From contig JANRIO010000110.1 of assembly GCA_033764875.1 (NCBI GenBank), forward strand, positions 1 to 64,000: a stretch of DNA of 64,000 bases, in the 5' to 3' direction. Shown in pieces: positions 25,629-34,721 of the stretch; position 1 is the stretch's first letter; every line of letters begins with the position of its first letter. This DNA is from AWTP1-13 sp033764875. Its GTDB lineage: Bacteria; Pseudomonadota; Alphaproteobacteria; Rhizobiales; Hyphomicrobiaceae. Position numbers and translations under genes: made by a program. Under the pieces are notes generated by a model. It was given only the letters and a program-made list of their open reading frames with translations, was not told where the DNA came from and did not search any database.

Positions 25629-26414
25629 ATGTCTGCGACGTCGACTGCGCAAGGGCGCAAGGTCGTCCTGATCACCGGTGCGGCGAGCGGTATCGGGGCG
25701 GCGACGGCGCGCCGGTTCCTCGCCGAGGGCTGGAATGTCGCCGTCAACCATGTCGACGAGGGCCAGCGGACGGCCGCGGAGGAGATCTGCGCGGGCGCGG
25801 GCGCGCCTGGCCAGGGTGCGGTGGCGATCAAGGGCGACGTGACGAAGGACGAGGACTGCCGCGCGCTGGTTGCGGCGACGGTGGAGAGATTCGGCCGGCT
25901 CGACGGGCTCGTGAATGCCGCCGGCATCAGCAAGATGGTGCCGCTCGCCGACCTCGAGGGGCTGTCGCCGGAGGATTTCCAGCGCATCTATGCGGTGAAC
26001 GCGATCGGCCCCTTCCTGATGAGCCGTGCGGCGGCTGCCGCCCTTAAGGCCAGCGGCGACGGCGCGATCGTGAACATCTCCTCGCGGGCGGCACTGACGG
26101 GGACCGGGTCGTCGATTGCCTACGCGGCCTCCAAGGCGGCGCTCAACACCCTGACGCTGTCGCTGGCGCGCCAGCTGGCGCCGGAGGTGCGGGTCAACGC
26201 GGTCTGCCCGGCCCTGACCGAGGAGGGGTTCGTCGAGCGGCTGGCGCCGGAGAGCTTCGCGCAGCGGCGCGAGGAGCAGATCGCCCGCTCGCCGCTGCGC
26301 CAGATCGGCAAGCCGCCGCAGGTCGCGGAGGCCATCTTCTGGCTCGTCGCGCACGCCCCGATGATGACCGGCGAGTGCGTGAGGCTCGATTTCGGGCTGC
26401 ACCTCAACTCGTGA
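25629..26414 (+). CDS. Short-chain dehydrogenase/reductase
   Basis: 261 residues of the classical SDR family: NAD(P) motif TGAASGIG, NAAG, catalytic Ser in NISSRAAL, and YAASK. An Asp or Arg cofactor selector is not obvious (NHVDEGQRT), so NAD versus NADP preference is unclear. GGGAG precedes ATG 25629; an in-frame start 50 bases upstream (25579) would add a non-conserved leader. It is divergent from the EF-hand gene and faces the molybdoenzyme gene that follows. Confidence 0.88.
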   Translation: MSATSTAQGRKVVLITGAASGIGAATARRFLAEGWNVAVNHVDEGQRTAAEEICAGAGAPGQGAVAIKGDVTKDEDCRALVAATVERFGRLDGLVNAAGISKMVPLADLEGLSPEDFQRIYAVNAIGPFLMSRAAAAALKASGDGAIVNISSRAALTGTGSSIAYAASKAALNTLTLSLARQLAPEVRVNAVCPALTEEGFVERLAPESFAQRREEQIARSPLRQIGKPPQVAEAIFWLVAHAPMMTGECVRLDFGLHLNS

Positions 26415-26558
26415 GGCGGCATCCGCGGCGGCGCGAGGGGAGCGTCGCTCGCGGCAGGCCCCGGCGCATCTTTATCCCGACGGCGATCGGTGCGACACTC
26501 GGCCCCCGGCGAGCCGGCTGCAGCCGGCATCGCGGTGGCAGGCGGCGAGGAGCGCGGG

Positions 26559-28700
26559 ATGCAGGACGGCACATTCAAGAGCACGTGCTGGGAATGCTCC
26601 GTTAACTGCGGCTCGATCGTCACGGTGAAGGGGGGCGAGGTCGCGAGCATCGGCCCGGACCCTGAGCATCCCTATTCCAAAGGCAACTTCTGTCTCAAGG
26701 GCATCCGCGGGGCCACGGGCCTGCGCGACCATCCCGACCGCCTCCTGCATCCCATGAAGCGCACGGGGCCCCGCGGGGGCGGGCAATGGGCGCGCATCTC
26801 GTGGGACGAGGCGCTCGACAGCATGGCCGACAGGCTCGCCGAGGTGCGACGCGCCCACGGCGCGCGCAGTCTCGTGGCGGCGACGAGCGGGGCCTATTTC
26901 AGCCGCAGCGTGATCACGGCGCTGATGATGCGCTCGATGGGCTCGCCGAACTGGATGATCAACCAGGACCTGTGCGGGGGCTGCCGGGCGGTGAGCGCGC
27001 GCGTCACAGGGCTCGACATCGATGCGGGCGGGGACATCGCCCATACGCGGTGCGCGCTGGTGGTGGGGCGGAACCCGGCCGTCGCCGACCCGGTGCAGTG
27101 GGCGGAGCTGAAGACCGCCAAAAAGCGCGGCGCCCGCATCGTCGCCGTCGACCCGAAGCGGACGCCGGTCGCCGAGATCGCCGATCTCTGGCTTCGCCCG
27201 CGCGTCGGGACGGATGCGGCGCTGGCGCTCGGCATGGCGCAGGTGATCATCGCCGAGGGTCTCTACGACCGCGACTTCGTGGCCAGGTGGACCATCGGCT
27301 TCGAGGATCTCGCTGAGCGCGCCCGCGACTACACGCCCGAGCGGGCCGGCGAGCTGACCGGGATTGCGCCGGAGCAGATCGTCGCTGCCGCCCGCCTCTA
27401 CGCCAACGGGCCGTCGACCTTCCTGTCCGGGCACGGCATCGATGCCTTTGCCGGAGGCGTGCAGGCGTTTCGCGCCTACCACTGCCTCGTGTCGATCTGC
27501 GGCAACGTCGACCGCGCCGGCGGCAATCTGCGCGACAAGAAGCCCAAGGGGCTGTTGGGATACATCGAGCTGCTGCATCGGCCCGAGCTCCGGCTCGGCG
27601 CGGAGGCCGAGGCCGAGACGATCGGTGCCGAGGCCTACCCGCTGTGGTCGGGCTCCAAGGCCTGGCAGATGGCCTGCCACAACCCGTCGGTGATCGAGGC
27701 GATCCTGACGGGCAGGCCCTATCCGGTGCGGGCCGCCTACATCAGCGGCGTCAACATCCTTCTGACGTACCCGGACACGCGTCGCACCATCGAGGCGATG
27801 AAGGCACTCGACTTCGTCGTGGTCGCCGGCCACCAGATGACGCCCACCGCCGAGTGGGCCGACATCGTGCTGCCGAAGACGACGTCGATCGAGGAGGAGG
27901 AGGTCTCCTACCAGGGCATCGGCCAGGCAGTCCTGCTCTCGCGCGCCGTGCCTGCGCGAGGGGAGGCGCGCTGCGAGATCGAGATCGCGCGGCCGCTGCT
28001 CGACAGGATGGCCAAGCGCCAGGCGCTGACACGGGATTTCCTTCCCTGGTCCAGCCAGCGGGAGTTCAATGCCTTCCTGCTGCAGGGGAGCGACGTGTCG
28101 CTGCAGGAATTGGCGGAGCAGGGGTGCGTCAAGCGCCCCTTCAGGCTCGGCAACTTCGAGGAGAAGCCGTTCCCGACGCCGTCGGGGCGGATCGAGCTCA
28201 GGGCCTCGATGCTGGCCCAGCATGGCCTCGATCCGCTGCCGGGCCTGGCGCCAGGGCCGATCGCGGCCAGGCCGGAGGATGCGAGCGGCTATCCGTTCCA
28301 GCTGATCACGGGCGATCGCGAGAAGCAGTATCACCACTCGCGCTTCAGGGAGCAGGCCTGGGCCCGCAAGGTCTCCCCGCATCCCCGGCTTCTGATGCAC
28401 CCGGAGGATGCGTCGGCGCTGGCGCTCGCCGACGATGCCTGGGTCGTGGTGGAGGCGGCGGGCGTCGACGGCGGTGCCAGATTGAAGCTCAAGATCTCGG
28501 ACGCCACGCCGCCGGGCATCGTGTCGACCGGCATGGGGTGGTGGCGGCCCGATGTCGCCACGCCGGATCACGGCGTGCTCGACGGCAACATCAACGCGGT
28601 GCTGTCCTATTCGGGCCCCTACGATCCGGTCACCGGCTCGGCGAGCATCCGCGGCCAGCGCTGCCGGGTGAGGCGGGCGCCGCAGCACAGCCCCGCCTGA
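26559..28700 (+). CDS. Molybdopterin oxidoreductase, DMSO-reductase (CISM) family, cytoplasmic
   Basis: 713 residues. Residues 10-45 carry a 4Fe-4S site (C10, C13, C17, C45) typical of formate dehydrogenase/Nar/Phs-like catalytic subunits. Cys139 in DLCGGCRAV sits where the protein ligand to Mo or W is expected. The C-terminal domain is molydopterin-dinucleotide binding (ITGDREKQYHHSRFRE). There is no Tat signal, so it is predicted cytoplasmic, and no ferredoxin-like or membrane-anchor subunit gene adjoins it. Candidates include a phenylacetyl-CoA- or acetylene-hydratase-like non-redox member; the reaction cannot be assigned. The start has GAGGAG upstream. Confidence 0.85.
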   Translation: MQDGTFKSTCWECSVNCGSIVTVKGGEVASIGPDPEHPYSKGNFCLKGIRGATGLRDHPDRLLHPMKRTGPRGGGQWARISWDEALDSMADRLAEVRRAHGARSLVAATSGAYFSRSVITALMMRSMGSPNWMINQDLCGGCRAVSARVTGLDIDAGGDIAHTRCALVVGRNPAVADPVQWAELKTAKKRGARIVAVDPKRTPVAEIADLWLRPRVGTDAALALGMAQVIIAEGLYDRDFVARWTIGFEDLAERARDYTPERAGELTGIAPEQIVAAARLYANGPSTFLSGHGIDAFAGGVQAFRAYHCLVSICGNVDRAGGNLRDKKPKGLLGYIELLHRPELRLGAEAEAETIGAEAYPLWSGSKAWQMACHNPSVIEAILTGRPYPVRAAYISGVNILLTYPDTRRTIEAMKALDFVVVAGHQMTPTAEWADIVLPKTTSIEEEEVSYQGIGQAVLLSRAVPARGEARCEIEIARPLLDRMAKRQALTRDFLPWSSQREFNAFLLQGSDVSLQELAEQGCVKRPFRLGNFEEKPFPTPSGRIELRASMLAQHGLDPLPGLAPGPIAARPEDASGYPFQLITGDREKQYHHSRFREQAWARKVSPHPRLLMHPEDASALALADDAWVVVEAAGVDGGARLKLKISDATPPGIVSTGMGWWRPDVATPDHGVLDGNINAVLSYSGPYDPVTGSASIRGQRCRVRRAPQHSPA

Positions 28701-29016
28701 AGCGCGGCACGGCAAGCCGGATTGATCCTGGAAGATCAATGCGATCGAGGCCGTGGGCGGGGTTGGGCCCCGGGGGCTCGCGCCGGATCCGCGGCAGCCT
28801 CGCTGAGCCCGGCCCGCGCAGGGAAGCTCGCCTGCAAGCACGCCCGTGTCATTCGCGGCGACGGCGGAGCATGCTATAGGAGCGCAGCGTGCGGAGCGGG
28901 AACGCGCGCGACACGCGGGCCGGCGATCGGGGCGATCTCCGGCCAGCACCATCGGATCGCCGGCCCATTGCGGCCCGCTGCGACGGTGGCGTCATGATGC
29001 TCAATGGGGGGAAGAC
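28701..29016. other. Intergenic region before the secreted hydrolase
   Basis: About 315 bases with no supported gene. Apart from a Shine-Dalgarno run of six G at its end, nothing stands out; a TGCTATAG near 28871 could be a -10 element but has no good -35 partner. Confidence 0.35.
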
Positions 29017-31092
29017 ATGTCACCAGTTCGTGCCCTCAGCCTCGCGGCTGCAATCGCTCTTGCGCCTCTCGCCTCCGCGTGGGGGCAGCAGGAGTCGGCA
29101 AAACGCGCCAGCCTCTCCGAGCAGCTGCGCGATATCGAGGTGCAGGAGCAGCTGATCGCGCTCGGCGTTCTCGACGGCACCGCAGGCAAGGTCTCGAACG
29201 AGGACCTGCACCGGGCCGTGGCGTGGTTCCGCAGGGCCTTCCGGTTCCCGGCCGGCACGCAGCCCTTGAGCGAGGCCGAGAAGGAGAAGCTGCGCCAGAC
29301 CGAGACGGAGTTCATCGCGGCGACCGGCCTCAAGCCGCTCACCTACAAGCATGCCAAGACGCAGACGGACATCGAGCTCCTGGTGCCGCTCAAACTGGTG
29401 GAGGGGGCCCCGCAGGCGTTCGGCGGGGATCTCCCCGACGGCGGCTGGCAGGAGTACCGCAGCAGCAACGGCAAGGTGTCGGTGGGCCCTGTCGTGCACC
29501 TGCTCTCCGAGTACACGCCGATCTCGCTGTTCCGGCACAACATCATGCAGGCGTCGCTCAACTACCGGCACCTGCGCCTGACGTCGGAGGAGTTCGCGGC
29601 GGAGGGCTTCGCCGAAGACAATGAGGGCGGCTACACCTCCTCCAACCTGGTGCTGACGGCCGGAGACAAGCTCAAGGGCGTGTTCATCCGCTACCCGATG
29701 GCGACGCCGGCCGGATTGGCGCTGCCGTCCTTCCTGGAGCCGGTCGCCGCCGCCGAGCCCCCCGCGGCCGACGGCGCCAAGCCCGATGCCGCGAACCGGG
29801 CCTGGCAGCTCCTGATGCAGGGCGTCAGCAATCTGGCGGTCGGCAAATTCGCGGTGCAGAACGGGTGGAAGGAGGTCAACTCCAAGCCCTGCCCCTTGCG
29901 CCCGGCCGAGGCAGCGGCGGGGGCCAGGAAGCCAATCCGCATCCTGTTCGGCACCGACCGCAAGCCGAAGCCCGGGCCCCAGCCCTCCGCTGGCGGCACC
30001 GTCGATCCGGACTCGCTGTTCCTCAACGAGGCCGGCAACAGCCTGCACATCGGCTGCGCCTATGTCGTGCCGCCGGTCAAGGATGCGTCGGGAACGGTCA
30101 CGACGCCGGGCAACGTCAGCATGCATCGCCCGCTCCACGCGACCGACAAGGGGAACATCGGCGATCAGCTGTTCCTGACCAACGAGATCGCCGAGGCCGA
30201 GGGGAGGGTGGCGAGCAAGCTCAGGACGCGCGCCTCGTATCAGCGGCGCGCGCTGCAACGCGCAAGGGCCGCGGGCGCGTCCTCCGGCAACTCGGCACTG
30301 GTCTTCATCCACGGCTACAACTACGCCTTCAAGGATGCCCTGTTCGGGGCGGCGCAGATCGCGAGCGACATCGACTACGACGGGCGGGTGTACGTCTACA
30401 GCTGGCCATCGGCCGCCAGCACGGTGCGCTACATCCCCGATCTCGACAATGCCGAGCAGGCCGAGCCGTTCCTGCAGTCGTTCCTGAAGCTGCTGCTGCG
30501 GGACACCGACATCGACTACGTCGACATCCTCGTGCACAGCATGGGATCGCAGTCGGTGGTGCGGGCGCTCAGCTCGCTGCAGGGCATCTTCGAGACGGAG
30601 CGGCAGGGAACCTCAGGGCCCGCCAAGATCAGCATCGGGCAGATCATTTTCGCCGCGCCCGACGTGGCGCAGCCGACGTTCGAGCAGAAGATCCGCCGCA
30701 TCGCGCCGCACGCCAACCGCGTCACCGTCTATGCCTCGGCCAACGACGCGGCGTTGTTTGCCTCGCAACTCCTGCGCGGCGGCTCGCCGCGGATGGGGGA
30801 GATCGGCGACAACGGCGAGCCCCGCCTCGTCGAGGTGAGGAACGTGCACGTCATCGACGCCACCACGCCGACGCCATGGTGGAAATTGATGTTCGGATAC
30901 GGCCACGACTATTTCGAGCAGAACAAGGATGTGCAGAAGGACATCCGTCGGATTCTGCAAGCCAGCGCCACCGCCGAGTACCAGATGCCCAACGAACGGT
31001 CGCCGGACCTGTTCGACAAGCTGCCGTTCAAGGGCAAGGACAGCTGGTTCTTCTGGCGGCTGCGCGAGCAAAAGGCACCGGAGAAGAAGTAA
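29017..31092 (+). CDS. Secreted alpha/beta hydrolase (DUF900 type) with long N-terminal region
   Basis: 691 residues. Residues 1-24 are a Sec signal peptide (LASAWGQ). Residues 25-300 are of unknown fold: a peptidoglycan-binding-like or helical start, then a domain with conserved-looking aromatic residues. Residues about 310-640 are a DUF900/alpha-beta hydrolase: ILFGTDRKP, the oxyanion segment VFIHGYNYAFKDA and the nucleophile elbow VHSMGSQSV with its Ser. The DUF900 architecture usually degrades lipids or esters outside the cytoplasm. It stands alone, with its own G-rich ribosome-binding site. Confidence 0.8.
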   Translation: MSPVRALSLAAAIALAPLASAWGQQESAKRASLSEQLRDIEVQEQLIALGVLDGTAGKVSNEDLHRAVAWFRRAFRFPAGTQPLSEAEKEKLRQTETEFIAATGLKPLTYKHAKTQTDIELLVPLKLVEGAPQAFGGDLPDGGWQEYRSSNGKVSVGPVVHLLSEYTPISLFRHNIMQASLNYRHLRLTSEEFAAEGFAEDNEGGYTSSNLVLTAGDKLKGVFIRYPMATPAGLALPSFLEPVAAAEPPAADGAKPDAANRAWQLLMQGVSNLAVGKFAVQNGWKEVNSKPCPLRPAEAAAGARKPIRILFGTDRKPKPGPQPSAGGTVDPDSLFLNEAGNSLHIGCAYVVPPVKDASGTVTTPGNVSMHRPLHATDKGNIGDQLFLTNEIAEAEGRVASKLRTRASYQRRALQRARAAGASSGNSALVFIHGYNYAFKDALFGAAQIASDIDYDGRVYVYSWPSAASTVRYIPDLDNAEQAEPFLQSFLKLLLRDTDIDYVDILVHSMGSQSVVRALSSLQGIFETERQGTSGPAKISIGQIIFAAPDVAQPTFEQKIRRIAPHANRVTVYASANDAALFASQLLRGGSPRMGEIGDNGEPRLVEVRNVHVIDATTPTPWWKLMFGYGHDYFEQNKDVQKDIRRILQASATAEYQMPNERSPDLFDKLPFKGKDSWFFWRLREQKAPEKK

Positions 31093-31385
31093 GGGGCGCG
31101 AGCGCCGCTCGACTTGGCCCGTGCGGCCGAGCGGAGCGGGCATTCCCCAATCGTGCGCAGTGACGCCGGCACCTTGCGCCGGCGCCGAGACACGCCTGCC
31201 CGGCGCCGGACGGCGCATCGGGGAGACAATCCATGCGCGCCGTCCCCGATTCCCCCCTCGCCGCGCAAGACAGCCCCGCCTGCCGAAGCATGACTTCGGC
31301 GCGGGGCCGGTCTAATCTTGGCAAAAAGCCTGCTCGCGCCGAATGCGGGCCGGCCGTGACAAGAGCGAAGGGGAACATCCAGGGC

Positions 31386-32474
31386 ATGGTGACGATCAAG
31401 GCCGACGCGCTCAGCGATCTGGTGCGCGACATCTTCGCCAAGGCCGGCTGCTCGGCCGCCGAGGCCGAGCGCATCGGGCGCTACCTGGTGTCGGCGAACC
31501 TGACCGGCCACGACAGCCACGGGGTCGTGCGCGTGCCCCGCTACCTCGCCTGGAAGAGCGAGGGTGCGGTCAAGGCCGATCAGACCGTCAAGGTCCTGAC
31601 CGAGACGCCGGTGCTCGCCGTGCTCGACGGCCTCCACGGCTTCGGCCAGACGGTGGCGCCGCAGGCGGTCGAGATCGGCATCTCAAAGTGCCGGCGCAAC
31701 GGCCTGTCGATGATCGCCTTGCGCAATGCCGGCCATATCGGCCGCGTCGGCGACTGGGCGGAGATGGCGGCCGCCGAGGGGCTCGTCTCGGTGCATTTCG
31801 TCAATGCTTCCGGCAGCGTGCTCGTCGCCCCCTACGGCGGCACCGAGCGCCGGCTGTCGACGGCCCCCTTCTGCGTGGGCGTGCCGCGGCCGGGCCACGC
31901 CCCGGTCGTGCTCGACTTCGCCACCAGCGTGGTGGCGGAAGGCAAGGTGCTGGTCGCCAGCTTCGGCGGCAAGACGCTGCCCGAGAACGCGCTCATCGCG
32001 CTCGACGGCAGCATGGGCACGGACCCGCACATGCTCTACGGCGACTACACGCCGACCGGTCGCCGCGATCATGCCAAGGGCAAGGGGGCCATCCGCGCCT
32101 TCGGCGAGCACAAGGGCTCGGGGCTGGCCTTCCTGTGCGAGATCCTCGGCGGCTCGCTCACCGGCATGAGCGCCACCGGCGAGGGTCGCCCGTTCGGCAA
32201 CGGCATGCTGTCCTTCTACGTCGACCCCCAGGTGGTCGATCCCGACAGCTTCTTTCCCGCCGACATGGCGCGCTACATCGCCTACTTCAAGAGCGCGCGC
32301 CCGGCCGTTGAAGGCGGCGAGGTGCTGATCCCCGGCGAGCCGGAGGAGCGCACGCGCGCCGACCGCCTCGAGAACGGCGTGCCGCTGTCCGACGACACCT
32401 GGGCCGCCATCGTCAACGCCGCCCGCGAGGCCGGCGTCGACGAGGCCCGCATCCAGCAGGCCGGGGCGCGCTAG
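31386..32474 (+). CDS. Ldh-family (malate/L-lactate/ureidoglycolate-type) dehydrogenase
   Basis: 362 residues of the Ldh_2 family of NAD(P)-dependent 2-hydroxyacid or delta-1-piperideine-2-carboxylate-type dehydrogenases. Conserved motifs are GHDSHGVVRVPRY near the start, RNAGHIGRVGDWAE and FGEHKGSGLAFLCE. The start at 31386 has only a weak ribosome-binding site. Two aldolase-family genes follow on the same strand, so it may reduce or oxidise a 2-keto or 2-hydroxy acid in the same route. Confidence 0.88.
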   Translation: MVTIKADALSDLVRDIFAKAGCSAAEAERIGRYLVSANLTGHDSHGVVRVPRYLAWKSEGAVKADQTVKVLTETPVLAVLDGLHGFGQTVAPQAVEIGISKCRRNGLSMIALRNAGHIGRVGDWAEMAAAEGLVSVHFVNASGSVLVAPYGGTERRLSTAPFCVGVPRPGHAPVVLDFATSVVAEGKVLVASFGGKTLPENALIALDGSMGTDPHMLYGDYTPTGRRDHAKGKGAIRAFGEHKGSGLAFLCEILGGSLTGMSATGEGRPFGNGMLSFYVDPQVVDPDSFFPADMARYIAYFKSARPAVEGGEVLIPGEPEERTRADRLENGVPLSDDTWAAIVNAAREAGVDEARIQQAGAR

Positions 32475-32803
32475 CATGCCGGCCCCGACAGCCCCGCACG
32501 CTCTCTCGCCGCGCGCGCACACGACGCGCAGTGCACCGCGTGCAGCGTGCTCCACTGTCATCCCGGACGGCGCGCAGCGCCGATCCGGGACCCAGGGGCG
32601 GCGCGCGCGACATCGCCCGGCATCCACCGGCCAGCCCCGCCCGCGACAGGCGTCGTTCCCAGCCCCTGGGTCCCGGCTCTGCGCGCTGACGCGCTCCGGC
32701 CGGGATGACACGGGAGGGCCGGCTTCGGCCCGGCTGCGATCAGCGCTCCCGAAACTCTATCCGCTCGCACACGTCGCCGCCGCGCGGCATTGAGGAGATT
32801 GCC
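32475..32803. repeat. Intergenic palindromic repeat element
   Basis: The gap between the Ldh and RraA genes is mainly an imperfect inverted repeat: arm one 32556-32598, starting TGTCATCCCGG and ending ACCCAGGGG, and arm two 32663-32710, starting CCCCTGGGTCCCGG and ending CCGGGATGACA. The outer ends match closely and the loop is about 65 bases. Such elements are scattered in high-GC alphaproteobacterial genomes. Transcribed, it would fold into a long hairpin and could attenuate or insulate the flanking genes. No gene is present in the gap. Confidence 0.7.
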
Positions 32804-33514
32804 ATGACCACCACCGCCATCGACACCGCGCTGCTCGAGAAGCTCAAGAGCTACGACACCCCCACCATCTGCAATGCGCTGGAGATCATCGACCCCGCGC
32901 GCCGCCTGACAGGCTTCACGGTCAGGCCCCTGATTTGCCCGTTCCCGAGCCTGCCGCCGATCGTGGGCTACGCCAAGACGGCCTCGATCCGCTCGACGCA
33001 CATCAACGAGTTCGATCCCAGGAAGGCGCGCGACCAGCGCATCGCCTACTACGAGTACGTGGCGAGCGATCCCGCCCCCGGCATCATGTGCATCCAGGAT
33101 CTCGACGGACACGACACCGGATTCGGCGCCTTCTGGGGCGAGGTGATGAGCGCGGTGCACAAGGGGCTGGGGCTGCTCGGCGTCGTCACCGACGGATCGA
33201 TCCGCGACATCGACCAGTGGGCGCCGGGCTTCCAGGCGCTCTGCGGCTCCATCATGCCCTCGCATGCCCACGTGCATCTGGCCGACTTCGGCCGCCAGAT
33301 CCGCGTCGCCGGCATGGTGGTGAAGTCGGGCGACATCGTGCACGCCGACCGCCACGGCGCCGTGACCATCCCCGCCGCGCTCGCCGGGCGCATCCCCACC
33401 GCCTGCGATCTGCTGGCGCGGAAGGAGGCCGTGATCCTCGACATGGCGCGTGCGCCGGGCTTCGACATCGAGAAGCTCAAGGTCGCACTCGCCAAGCAGG
33501 ACGAGATCCACTGA
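32804..33514 (+). CDS. RraA-family protein (4-hydroxy-4-methyl-2-oxoglutarate aldolase type)
   Basis: 236 residues of the RraA-like/HMG aldolase fold. The conserved segment GLLGVVTDGSIRDID carries the metal and pyruvate-binding residues of class II pyruvate aldolases, and DTPTICNALE marks the N-terminus. It is somewhat longer than E. coli RraA, as usual for catabolic members. GAGGAG precedes the ATG. With the HpaI-type aldolase gene downstream it fits a route that ends in retro-aldol cleavage to pyruvate. Confidence 0.85.
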   Translation: MTTTAIDTALLEKLKSYDTPTICNALEIIDPARRLTGFTVRPLICPFPSLPPIVGYAKTASIRSTHINEFDPRKARDQRIAYYEYVASDPAPGIMCIQDLDGHDTGFGAFWGEVMSAVHKGLGLLGVVTDGSIRDIDQWAPGFQALCGSIMPSHAHVHLADFGRQIRVAGMVVKSGDIVHADRHGAVTIPAALAGRIPTACDLLARKEAVILDMARAPGFDIEKLKVALAKQDEIH

Positions 33515-33688
33515 GCAAGGAGTGCAGCCCGTGCGCGCATCCTGCTCACGCCGCACTCGGCCACCTCGACCGGGGAGACCATGGTGCTCAAGGCCAAGGC
33601 CGTCGCCCAGAGCGTGCTCGACGGCCGGCTGCCCAGAAGCCACGCCTTCAACCTCGAGGTCCCGCCGAAGGCACGCAAGAAGGATTGA
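33515..33688 (+). pseudogene. C-terminal remnant of a D-2-hydroxyacid dehydrogenase
   Basis: Directly after the RraA stop, in the same frame, the sequence reads RILLTPHSATSTGE, then AQSVLDGRLP and FNLEVPPKARKKD before a TGA. The pattern (L.TPH..., later G..P, N) is the C-terminal end of D-isomer-specific 2-hydroxyacid dehydrogenases. Only about 50 residues remain, with no start and no NAD-binding domain, so it is a deletion relic. Confidence 0.55.
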
Positions 33689-33768
33689 GAACGCGCTCCC
33701 TCTCTCCATTCCCAATAGGGAGAGGAGGCGACCGACACGCGAGGAGAGATTGCGCCGCAATCCCCTCG

Positions 33769-33798
33769 CCCCGCGCGCGGGGAGAGGGAGAAGAGAGC
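33769..33798. repeat. Short palindromic repeat, copy 1
   Basis: A perfect 14-base palindrome (33769-33782) followed by GGGAGAAG, embedded in a C/T- then G/A-rich stretch (33697-33800). The same module recurs at 52677-52711, so it is a dispersed extragenic element. Confidence 0.5.
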
Positions 33799-33847
33799 AC
33801 TCACCGGCCGCGCCCGCAAACGCACTGCAACAGGAGAACACAAGGTC

Positions 33848-34636
33848 ATGCGCAAGAACAAGCTGAAAGAGAAGATCGCAGCCGGAGAGCCGGCGGTGAA
33901 CGGCTGGGTCGCCATTCCGAATGCCTACTCGACGGAGATCTATGCGGCGGCGGGCTGGGACAGCGTCACCATCGACATGCAGCACGGCGCGCCCGAGTTC
34001 AACGACCTGGTGCCGCTGCTGCAGGCGATCAACCTCTCCGACGTGACGCCGATGGTGCGCGTGCCCTGGAACGCGCCGGGCTACATCCAGCGCGCGCTGG
34101 ATGCGGGTGCCTACGGCATCGTGTGCCCGATGATCAACACCCGCGAGGAGGCGGAGGCCTTCGTGCGCGCGGGCCGCTATCCGCCCATGGGCGAGCGCAG
34201 CTTCGGCCCCTACCGCGCGGCGCACTACGGCGGCGCCGACTACTGGCAGCACGCCAACGACGAGGTGCTGCTGTTCGCCATGATCGAGACGCGCCAGGCG
34301 GTGAGCAATCTCGAGGCGATCCTGTCCGTCAAGGGCATCAACGGCGTCTATGTCGGCCCCTCGGACCTTTCCATGAGCATGGGCAAGACGCCGACGCTTG
34401 ACCCCAGCGACGCCACGGTGCTCGAGGCCATGGACATCATCTGCAAGACCACGCGCAAGTGGGGCCACATCGCCGGCGTGCACACCGACGGGCCCAAGAC
34501 CGCCTTGAAGCGCTACGCGGAGGGCTTCCAGATGTGCACGCTGATCAACGACGTGCGCCTCCTCGCCGTGGCCGCCCAGCAGGCCATCCGCGAGGTGCGC
34601 GGGCAGGCCCAGGTGGCGGCGGCGAAGACCTACTGA
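33848..34636 (+). CDS. HpcH/HpaI aldolase-family protein
   Basis: 262 residues, a class II aldolase with the TIM-barrel signatures of HpaI/GarL: TIDMQHG, MVRVPWNAPGYIQRALDAGAYG is present as adjoining segments, MIETRQA for the metal Glu, and GVYVGPSDLSMSMG. These enzymes cleave 4-hydroxy-2-oxo acids to pyruvate (or an analogue) and an aldehyde. The His that acts as base in characterised HpaI appears to be in MQHG. The gene is the third of a loose Ldh-RraA-HpaI group. Confidence 0.9.
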   Translation: MRKNKLKEKIAAGEPAVNGWVAIPNAYSTEIYAAAGWDSVTIDMQHGAPEFNDLVPLLQAINLSDVTPMVRVPWNAPGYIQRALDAGAYGIVCPMINTREEAEAFVRAGRYPPMGERSFGPYRAAHYGGADYWQHANDEVLLFAMIETRQAVSNLEAILSVKGINGVYVGPSDLSMSMGKTPTLDPSDATVLEAMDIICKTTRKWGHIAGVHTDGPKTALKRYAEGFQMCTLINDVRLLAVAAQQAIREVRGQAQVAAAKTY

Positions 34637-34721
34637 GCTCCTGGCGCTTTCCGGCCCCGGTCGTCCCGTGCAACGTCCCGGGCGGCCGGCGCCGGGACGC
34701 CGCAGCTAGTGAGGTGACGCC

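Noticed and set aside
28846..29016. Upstream extension of the secreted hydrolase gene
   Set aside because: It would bury the clear signal peptide starting at 29017, which has its own G-rich ribosome-binding site.
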